Source: a candidate division WOR-3 bacterium (GTDB taxonomy: Bacteria > Hydrothermota > Tepidihabitantia > Tepidihabitantales > Tepidihabitantaceae). Taken from it: a stretch of 64,000 nucleotides of DNA. The DNA lies in the NCBI GenBank assembly GCA_013177935.1, contig JABLXZ010000004.1:62001-126000 (forward strand). Direction: 5' to 3'. The notes below the pieces were generated by a model. It saw only the letters and a list, made by a program, of their open reading frames with translations, did not search any database and had not been told where the DNA came from. Made by a program: the position numbers and the translations under genes. Below, in pieces: positions 58,262 through 64,000 of this stretch. Position 1 is the first letter of the stretch, and each line of letters opens with the position of its first letter.

Positions 58262-59062
58262 GTGCTGATTCGTATCCTATTTCTCGGCGATGTGTGCGGT
58301 GAACCAGGCCGCCACGCCGTATCACTTCTGCTTCCTGCACTGCGCTCCGAACTGAAACTTGATTTCATCGTCATCAATGCGGAAAATGCGGCAGGTGGCT
58401 ACGGTATCACCCGGCGCCTTGCCGAAGAACTCTTCTCGGCTGGCGCCCACTGCCTCACCACCGGTGACCACGCCTTTGACCGAAAGGAGTCCTGGGAGTT
58501 TCTGTCCACCGAACCGCGTATCCTCCGGCCCTTAAATCTGCCCTCAACCGCACCGGGCAGAGGCTGGGGCGTCTATCAGTTACCCAATAATAATCGTCCT
58601 GTTGTCGTCATAAACCTTTTGGGCAGAGTGTTTATGAAACCGGCAGACTGCCCATTTCAACGGATAAAGCAGGTGCTAACAGAAATCGAGCCGCTTAACG
58701 CCATTACCATCGTCGACTTTCATGCTGAAGCGACCGCGGAAAAACAGGCGCTGGGCTATTTCCTTGACGGCAGAGTGTCCGCGGTCATCGGCACGCACAC
58801 CCACATCCAAACCGCGGACGAACGCATCCTGCCCCGCGGTACTGCTTTTATTGCCGATGCTGGAATGTGCGGTGCGTTTGACTCCATCCTCGGAATGGAT
58901 AAAGAATCGTCCCTGCGCCGCCTGATTGAACTGGTGCCGGTGCGTCTCCAGCCCGCAACCGGCGACATTCGGATTAGCGGTGTCGTCATTGACATCGATG
59001 CAGAAACCGGTCAGGCACAAAAAATCGAGCGGCTCAATCGGCCTTTAACCGGTTCGGCTTAA
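58262..59062 (+). CDS. ymdB: YmdB-family metallophosphoesterase (TIGR00282)
   Basis: This 266-residue phosphodiesterase of the YmdB family was shown in other bacteria to hydrolyse 2',3'- and 3',5'-cyclic nucleotides. It has the core FLGDVCGEPGRHAV, FIVINAENAAGGYGITRRLA, LTTGDHAFDRKE, VDFHAEATAEKQALGYFLDG and VIGTHTHIQTADERILPRGT. The GTG 58262 start is close to the rny stop. Downstream of rny as in Firmicutes. Its 3' end overlaps convergent uvrA by 18 nt. Confidence 0.93.
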   Translation: MLIRILFLGDVCGEPGRHAVSLLLPALRSELKLDFIVINAENAAGGYGITRRLAEELFSAGAHCLTTGDHAFDRKESWEFLSTEPRILRPLNLPSTAPGRGWGVYQLPNNNRPVVVINLLGRVFMKPADCPFQRIKQVLTEIEPLNAITIVDFHAEATAEKQALGYFLDGRVSAVIGTHTHIQTADERILPRGTAFIADAGMCGAFDSILGMDKESSLRRLIELVPVRLQPATGDIRISGVVIDIDAETGQAQKIERLNRPLTGSA

Positions 59063-61888
59063 AAGCGGTTTGAGAAATCTGCCGGTCCAGGATTGGGCAC
59101 AGCGTGCTATTACCTCAGGTGGACCGGCACAAACAACTCTGCCGCCCTCTTCACCACCTTCCGGACCAAGGTCAATTATCCAGTCGGCACATTTGACAAC
59201 CTCAAGGTTGTGCTCAATCACCACCACCGTATTGCCCCGTGCCACCAGCCGGTTCAAAACCCCCAAAAGCAGTCGCACATCCTCAAAATGCAGCCCGGTT
59301 GTCGGCTCATCAAGTAGATAAAGAGTCCGGCCCGTGGCGATTTTGGAAAGTTCCCGTGCCAGTTTGATACGTTGCGCCTCACCGCCGGAAAGGGTTGGTG
59401 CCGGCTGTCCCAATTTTATGTACCCCAGCCCTACATCCTTCAAAAGTTTCAACTTCCGCTCAATCGGCGGGATATTGACAAAAAAGTCGTATGCCTCATC
59501 AACGCTCATCTCCAGTACCTCACTGATGTTCTTGCCCTTGTACTTCACATCAAGCGTCTCCCGATTGTAACGCTTTCCCTTACACACCTCACAGGAAACA
59601 TAAACATCGGGCAGAAAATGCATCTCAACCCGGATAATACCATCGCCGGCGCAGGCTTCACATCTTCCGCCCCGAACATTAAAAGAAAATCGGCCCGGTT
59701 TATACCCGCGCATCCGTGCCTCGGTTGTTCGGGCAAAAAGCTCCCTTATCGGTGAAAACGCATTGGTATAGGTTGCCGGGTTGGAACGGGGGGTTCTGCC
59801 AATTGGTGACTGGTCAATGTTAACAACCTTATCAATCTTATCCAGTCCAACAATTCGGCGATGGGCGCCAGGCTTTTCTGGTGAACCATAGAAGTACCGT
59901 GCCAGCGCCCGATAAAGGATGTCCGAGATTAGAGTACTCTTCCCTGAGCCCGAAACACCGGTGACACAAACAAACAACCCGAGGGGAATCTCAACATCAA
60001 TGTCCTTCAGATTGTTCTCACGACAGCCCTCAATCCTTAGCCAGCCCTGTGCCGGTTTACGCCGCGTTTCGGGCAAATCAATCCGGCGTCGGCCCGAAAG
60101 ATAGGCACCGGTCAAAGACTCCGGACAGGCTTTTATCGCCGCGGGTGGACCCTGTACCACCACCCAGCCACCATTGGCACCGGCACCAGGACCAAGGTCA
60201 ATAACCCAGTCCGCCTCAAGAATCGTCTCCTCATCGTGCTCAACCACAATCACCGTATTCCCGAGGTCGCGCAGACTCTTCAATGTTGCGAGCAGTTTTC
60301 GGTTGTCCCGCTGATGCAGCCCGATTGACGGCTCATCCAGAATATACACTACCCCAACCAACCCTGAACCAATCTGGGTTGCCAATCGCACCCGTTGCGC
60401 CTCACCACCGCCTAAACTTTCAGTTGTCCGGTCCAGGGTTAAATATCCAAGACCAACCGCCTCAAGAAATCCGAGCCGACGCCGCAACTCCTTCACCACC
60501 TCGTGAGCAATCGCCTCATCCTTCTTACTGAGTTTCAACTGGTTGAAAAACCGGTTCGCCTCCTGCACCGAAAACCGGCTCACTTCGGCGATATTCAAGC
60601 CCGCAACCTTCACCGCCAGCGCCTCCGGTTTTAACCTTGCCCCGTTACATTTCGGGCAGGGCAGAACCGACATAAACCGCTCCACCCAATCCCGTCGGGC
60701 ATCAGATTCGGTCTCCCGATAAACCCGCATCAGAAAAGGCACCAGCCCCTCAAAACGGTCCTCCCAGGAGTACTCCCAGCGCTCATCCTCATACTTATAC
60801 TGCAACTCCTCCTCGGTCCCAAAGAGAATCACCCGCCGTGCCGTTGCCGGCAAATCTTTCCAAGGCGTATCGAGCCGGAACCGATACTTCCGGGCAAGCG
60901 CCTCCAGTTTACTCAAAAACCAGCCGCTCTTTTCCTTTGCTTCACCCCAGGGCACGATGGCACCGTCAAGAATTGACCGATTCGGGTCAAGAACCAGCCG
61001 GTCCGGGTCCACCTCCATTTTGCTACCCAGACCATGACACTCCGGACAGGCACCGTAAGGCGAGTTAAACGAAAAAAGCCTGGGCGAAATCTCCTCAAAC
61101 GAAAACCCGCAGTCCGGACAGGCAAACGCGGCGGAAAAGACGCGCTCCTCACTTTGCTCCCCTTTGCCCTTTTGCACTAAGACGATGCACTTTCCCTGCC
61201 CTTCCTTCAAAGCCAGTTCAACCGAATCGGCAATTCGCTTCCTGGCATCCGCTCGCACCGTCACCCGGTCAACAACCAGTTCAATATTGTGCTTCTTATA
61301 CTTCTCCAGAACCGGCACCTCCTCAACCTCGTATATTTCACCGTCAACCCGCATCCGGACATAACCCCTTCGCTTTGCCTGACTCACCAGTTCCCGATAC
61401 TCGCCCTTTCTGCCCCGCACCAGTGGCGCCAGAATAACCAGACCTGTGCCTGCCGGTTCGCTGAGCAGATTGTCAACAATCTGGTCGGTTGTCTGAGAAC
61501 TGATTGGCTTATCACACTTCGGGCAGAAAGGTTTCCCAACCCGGGCAAAAAGCAGCCTTAAATAATCATAAATCTCGGTTGTTGTACCCACGGTTGAACG
61601 CGGATTATGGGCGCTACTCCGCTGCTCAATTGCAATCGCGGGCGAAAGTCCGGTAATCTGGTCGCAATCCGGCTTCTCCAGCATCCCGAGAAACTGTCGG
61701 GCATAGGTTGAGAGCGACTCAATGTAACGGCGCTGACCTTCAGCGTAAATCGTATCAAACGCCAGCGACGACTTTCCCGAACCGGAGATGCCGGTAATCA
61801 CCACCAGTTTATTGCGGGGAATGTCAATATCAATACTCTTAAGGTTATGCTCGCGCGCACCCCGAACCGAAATCACATCGTCCATCAT
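59045..61888 (-). CDS. uvrA: Excinuclease ABC subunit A
   Basis: This DNA damage sensor of nucleotide excision repair has 947 residues. It has two ABC modules: Walker [15 protein letters not shown] and [10 protein letters not shown], signatures [12 protein letters not shown] and [12 protein letters not shown], and H-loops VVEHDE and VIEHNLE. Zinc Cys pairs are present ([14 protein letters not shown] and [30 protein letters not shown]). ATG 61888 or the next ATG matches the family start [18 protein letters not shown]. An upstream frame to 62083 adds 65 residues that cross the promoters and is rejected. Confidence 0.96.
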   Translation of the reverse strand: MMDDVISVRGAREHNLKSIDIDIPRNKLVVITGISGSGKSSLAFDTIYAEGQRRYIESLSTYARQFLGMLEKPDCDQITGLSPAIAIEQRSSAHNPRSTVGTTTEIYDYLRLLFARVGKPFCPKCDKPISSQTTDQIVDNLLSEPAGTGLVILAPLVRGRKGEYRELVSQAKRRGYVRMRVDGEIYEVEEVPVLEKYKKHNIELVVDRVTVRADARKRIADSVELALKEGQGKCIVLVQKGKGEQSEERVFSAAFACPDCGFSFEEISPRLFSFNSPYGACPECHGLGSKMEVDPDRLVLDPNRSILDGAIVPWGEAKEKSGWFLSKLEALARKYRFRLDTPWKDLPATARRVILFGTEEELQYKYEDERWEYSWEDRFEGLVPFLMRVYRETESDARRDWVERFMSVLPCPKCNGARLKPEALAVKVAGLNIAEVSRFSVQEANRFFNQLKLSKKDEAIAHEVVKELRRRLGFLEAVGLGYLTLDRTTESLGGGEAQRVRLATQIGSGLVGVVYILDEPSIGLHQRDNRKLLATLKSLRDLGNTVIVVEHDEETILEADWVIDLGPGAGANGGWVVVQGPPAAIKACPESLTGAYLSGRRRIDLPETRRKPAQGWLRIEGCRENNLKDIDVEIPLGLFVCVTGVSGSGKSTLISDILYRALARYFYGSPEKPGAHRRIVGLDKIDKVVNIDQSPIGRTPRSNPATYTNAFSPIRELFARTTEARMRGYKPGRFSFNVRGGRCEACAGDGIIRVEMHFLPDVYVSCEVCKGKRYNRETLDVKYKGKNISEVLEMSVDEAYDFFVNIPPIERKLKLLKDVGLGYIKLGQPAPTLSGGEAQRIKLARELSKIATGRTLYLLDEPTTGLHFEDVRLLLGVLNRLVARGNTVVVIEHNLEVVKCADWIIDLGPEGGEEGGRVVCAGPPEVIARCAQSWTGRFLKPLLSRTG

Positions 61889-61899
61889 CGCGAATATAA

Positions 61900-61927
61900 A
61901 GTATAAACCCAATGACCTCAGGGTCAA
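61900..61927 (-). promoter_or_regulatory. Promoter of uvrA
   Basis: Minus strand: TTGACC (61927-61922), a 16-nt spacer and TATACT (61905-61900). The -10 box ends 11 nt before ATG 61888, so the leader would be about 5 nt. No ribosome-binding site was seen. Confidence 0.6.
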
Positions 61928-61971
61928 CCCCACCCAAACCGCGCTCTGGTTTGTAAATCTGCCGTTATTAC

Positions 61972-61999
61972 TTGCATTCGGACCGGTTTCAGATAAAAT
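61972..61999 (+). promoter_or_regulatory. Promoter of the TPR gene, leaderless arrangement
   Basis: TTGCAT (61972-61977), a 16-nt spacer and TAAAAT (61994-61999), then 6 nt to ATG 62006. It diverges from the uvrA promoter 45 nt away. Confidence 0.6.
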
Positions 62000-62005
62000 G
62001 AGTTG

Positions 62006-63247
62006 ATGAACAACGCCTCCCAACCCCAGAGTGAACCCACCCGCCTTCCGAAAGAAGGAAATGGGTCCCCGGGTATTGCTCAAGAACTGCTTAAAGAAGC
62101 CCTTGACGCCTTTTACCGGGCCGATGACGAAACCGCACTCGAACTCCTCCTCGGCGTTCTCGAACTAAACCCCGACAACCTGCGCATTCACTATCTTGCT
62201 GCGCTGTGTGCCGCCATTATGACCGATGAGGAGACACTGGAAGATGTTTACCACCAGGCACGGAAAAACAAAACCCGCCATCCTTATGTGGTTGGCTGCG
62301 AGGCGGTGCGGGCGCTCTTCTTTGCCAACTTTGAACGTGCTGAACACCTTTTCAATCTTGCCCTGCGCTCCCTGCCCGACGACATCGACCTGAACCTCGG
62401 GCTTGGTATCCTCTACGACCAGATGGGCGCCGAAGAAAAGAGTGCCGCAATTTACCTCCGGGTTCTGGAACACGCCCCGGACAACATCCGTGCCCGCATC
62501 TCCCTTGGCATCAGTTACGCCTTGAGTGGCGAATATGTCAATGCCCTTGCCCAGTATCAGTACGCCAAACGGCTTGACCCAACGGTTGAAAACCCGCATC
62601 AGCACCTGGGCCGGGACTACTATGCCGAAGGGATGTTTGACGAAGCGGCAAACGAATTTGCCCAGGCAATTACCGAAGAACCCGAACAACCTGCCGCCTA
62701 CTTCTATCTGATGGACTGCTACAAACGGCTGGGGATGCTCGACGACGCCATCGATGTTTACGAAACCATCCGCAGCCGTTTTGCGCACCAGCCCGAAATC
62801 ATCAGCCGCTTTTACGAACACTTCCGGATGTTTACCGAAGCCATCCCCCTGCTTGAGCAACTTTTGAAAAACAACCCGCGCGATGTTGAACTCCTGGTCC
62901 GTCTTACCACCGCCTATCGGGAAACCAGCCGATTAAACGACGCCATCACCACCCTGCAACGGGCGATTGCTGAAGAACCCGAAGGTGCCGCACTCTGGAC
63001 GCTTCTTGCCGAACTGCACTATGCGCGCAACGAATACACCCAGGCGGTTGCTGCGGCACAGCGGGCGATACAACTTGACCCCAACGAAGAAGAGGCTTAC
63101 ACCGTGCTCGCCGATGCCCTGCTCTTTCTGGGTAGAATTGAAGAGGCGGAAAAAGCCGAGCGCCAGATGAACACCATCCGCGACGAAGCCTGGCGCCGGT
63201 ACCAGCAAAAGTTTTCCGGTCAGGACGAAATTGACGAACCGGAATAG
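62006..63247 (+). CDS. TPR-repeat protein
   Basis: A 413-residue protein almost wholly of TPR-like helical repeats (about 11 units; for example ALDAFYRADDETALELLLGV, LNLGLGILYDQMGAEEKSAA, ARISLGISYALSGEYVNALA, ALWTLLAELHYARNEYTQAV). No signal peptide, so probably cytoplasmic scaffold. ATG 62006 was chosen because TAAAAT ends 6 nt before it; TTG 62003, one codon earlier, is equally in frame. Its stop overlaps the convergent DUF559 gene by 28 nt. Confidence 0.85.
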   Translation: MNNASQPQSEPTRLPKEGNGSPGIAQELLKEALDAFYRADDETALELLLGVLELNPDNLRIHYLAALCAAIMTDEETLEDVYHQARKNKTRHPYVVGCEAVRALFFANFERAEHLFNLALRSLPDDIDLNLGLGILYDQMGAEEKSAAIYLRVLEHAPDNIRARISLGISYALSGEYVNALAQYQYAKRLDPTVENPHQHLGRDYYAEGMFDEAANEFAQAITEEPEQPAAYFYLMDCYKRLGMLDDAIDVYETIRSRFAHQPEIISRFYEHFRMFTEAIPLLEQLLKNNPRDVELLVRLTTAYRETSRLNDAITTLQRAIAEEPEGAALWTLLAELHYARNEYTQAVAAAQRAIQLDPNEEEAYTVLADALLFLGRIEEAEKAERQMNTIRDEAWRRYQQKFSGQDEIDEPE

Positions 63248-63651
63248 CCCTGGTCCAGACCGCCCAACTTCGCCACCATCTCCTTAATCAACGCCACGCA
63301 ACCACCAGCATTCCGTCTGATTTCTTTGCCGCTAAACCGCAAAATCCGCCAGCCCGTAACCGTCAGGTAGTTGTCCCGATTCCGGTCCGCCTCAGCGCGC
63401 GCCACCCCGGAATGGTAAAGTGCGCCATCGCACTCCACATCTAACGCACCATCCCGACAGAACAGTGCAAAGTCAAGAAAGTAGCCGTTGGTTTTCCCAC
63501 CCACATAAACCTGACGCTCGGGCGCAAGCCCGGCACGCTTCAACGCCCGGTAAAGTTTGTCCTCAATCGGGCTGGCCAGTAAAGGTCGTTCACCTCTTCT
63601 GCCCGCATCAACCGCTCCAGAGTTGTCGGAATAAACACAATCCGGCGCCAC
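63220..63651 (-). CDS. C-terminal DUF559 (Vsr-like endonuclease fold) part of a frameshifted gene
   Basis: The region from about residue 26 (ASPIEDKLYRALKRAGLAPE) to the end has the DUF559 pattern: ERQVYVGGKTNGYFLDFALF, CRDGALDVECDGALYHSGVA and WRILRFSGKEI, with the D...E-x-D acidic residues of a PD-(D/E)XK-like fold. The first 25 residues (MAPDCVYSDNS...) come from another frame and are probably not real. The adjacent upstream frame (63540-63953) encodes the missing N-terminal part, so a one-base deletion near 63575 splits one gene. Sequencing error cannot be excluded. Confidence 0.7.
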   Translation of the reverse strand: MAPDCVYSDNSGAVDAGRRGERPLLASPIEDKLYRALKRAGLAPERQVYVGGKTNGYFLDFALFCRDGALDVECDGALYHSGVARAEADRNRDNYLTVTGWRILRFSGKEIRRNAGGCVALIKEMVAKLGGLDQGYSGSSISS

Positions 63652-63953
63652 CGTTTACTGGGAACAGACCGGGGCAAAGGCATTAAGTCACTTACCATTA
63701 TCTGATAATAAAACTGGTTTGCCCGGGGATGTCGGCTCTCTTCCGGTAAAATCTCGCTTCGCAACACCCGCCTCATCCCCTTAACTCTGGCATAGTAGTT
63801 CACCGCCCATTTCTCGGCGCCAAAAACTGCGGTCTGATAAAAGGCGAGAAATTGAACCCGGTTTAATCCCTCGGGCGCCTTTTCCACCGGAATCCGATAC
63901 CAGTGCCGCTCCCGGAGAATCTGCCAGTCCTTTCGCCTCGTGACCACTGCCAC
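63540..63953 (-). CDS. N-terminal part of the same frameshifted DUF559 gene
   Basis: Contains WQILRERHWYRIPVEKAPEG, FYQTAVFGAEKWAVNYYARV and EESRHPRANQFYYQIMVSDL, then RRIVFIPTTLERLMRAEEVN followed by DLYW. The usual continuation of this family (SPxE...) is found in the -1 frame of the next entry. After DLYW this frame runs into 12 unrelated residues and stops. GTG 63953 is the first standard start after an in-frame TAA about 30 nt upstream. Role unknown; no toxin/antitoxin or restriction partner is visible within the window. Confidence 0.65.
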   Translation of the reverse strand: MAVVTRRKDWQILRERHWYRIPVEKAPEGLNRVQFLAFYQTAVFGAEKWAVNYYARVKGMRRVLRSEILPEESRHPRANQFYYQIMVSDLMPLPRSVPSKRWRRIVFIPTTLERLMRAEEVNDLYWPARLRTNFTGR

Positions 63954-64000
63954 CAGCGCCGGTGTTTCAACTTTACCGTGACTTATTCTGCCCCAGGGCA

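Noticed and set aside
61889-62083. N-terminal extension of uvrA by 65 residues
   Set aside because: It crosses the divergent promoters of uvrA and the TPR gene and does not resemble UvrA, which begins at [15 protein letters not shown].

Overview
This 64 kb window is bacterial chromosome from a diderm (Gram-negative-type) lineage. The evidence for an outer membrane is LolA, Lnt, several lipoproteins, a porin-like beta-barrel protein and four large secreted proteins whose C-termini look like type IX secretion (Por) sorting domains. The 6S RNA, the RNase Y/YmdB pair and the mixture of Bacteroidetes-like export signals with an archaeal-type UPF0282 metallohydrolase fit an uncultured FCB-like or candidate-phylum (for example WOR-3-like) bacterium. 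That placement is inference. No IS element, prophage or CRISPR array was seen. Genes are densely packed, with many 4-nt overlaps and several convergent genes that overlap at their stops.

Layout. 1-11.8 kb (+) is a housekeeping run: a partial hydrolase tail, ispE, tRNA-Gln, prs, rplY, pth, ychF, rpsF, ssb, rplM, rpsI, rpsB, tsf, pyrH, frr, uppS, cdsA and a UPF0282 protein. 12-27.9 kb is mostly minus strand: a VOC protein and hutI; a C39-like secreted protein; a purN / Gfo-Idh-MocA / lnt / small secreted protein operon; a block of poorly characterised secreted proteins in which a promoter-plus-leader of about 215 bp occurs twice; and a rimO / thioesterase / lolA operon. 28-40.3 kb (+) is a phosphate island: two complete Pst transporters (pstSCA with two different pstB genes, then porin-pstSCAB), phoU, a PhoB-type regulator, a PhoR-type kinase and a metallophosphoesterase. 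40.3-53.4 kb holds a 1301-residue secreted propeller/CARDB/Kelch protein, a PAS kinase plus a receiver-only regulator, nadC, the rsmD-coaD-obgE-dprA operon and a secreted subtilase. 53.6-64 kb holds a lipoprotein cluster, a ZapB-like protein, zapA, 6S RNA, rny, ymdB, uvrA, a TPR protein and a frameshifted DUF559 gene.

Three observations deserve most attention. First, the tandem PstB1/PstB2 proteins have lost complementary ATPase motifs. PstB1 lacks the Q-loop Gln and the H-loop His, and PstB2 lacks the LSGGQ signature. A heterodimer would therefore have one consensus and one degenerate ATP site, as in asymmetric ABC exporters, whereas the neighbouring PstB3 is fully canonical. Second, many first-in-operon genes have a sigma70-like promoter whose -10 box ends only 6-7 nt before the start codon and have no Shine-Dalgarno sequence, so leaderless mRNAs appear common. 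Operon-internal genes and leadered genes for secreted proteins have clear AGGAGG-type sites. Third, a TTAAC array on an 11-bp register upstream of the porin/pstS2 operon looks like a PhoB/PhoP box.
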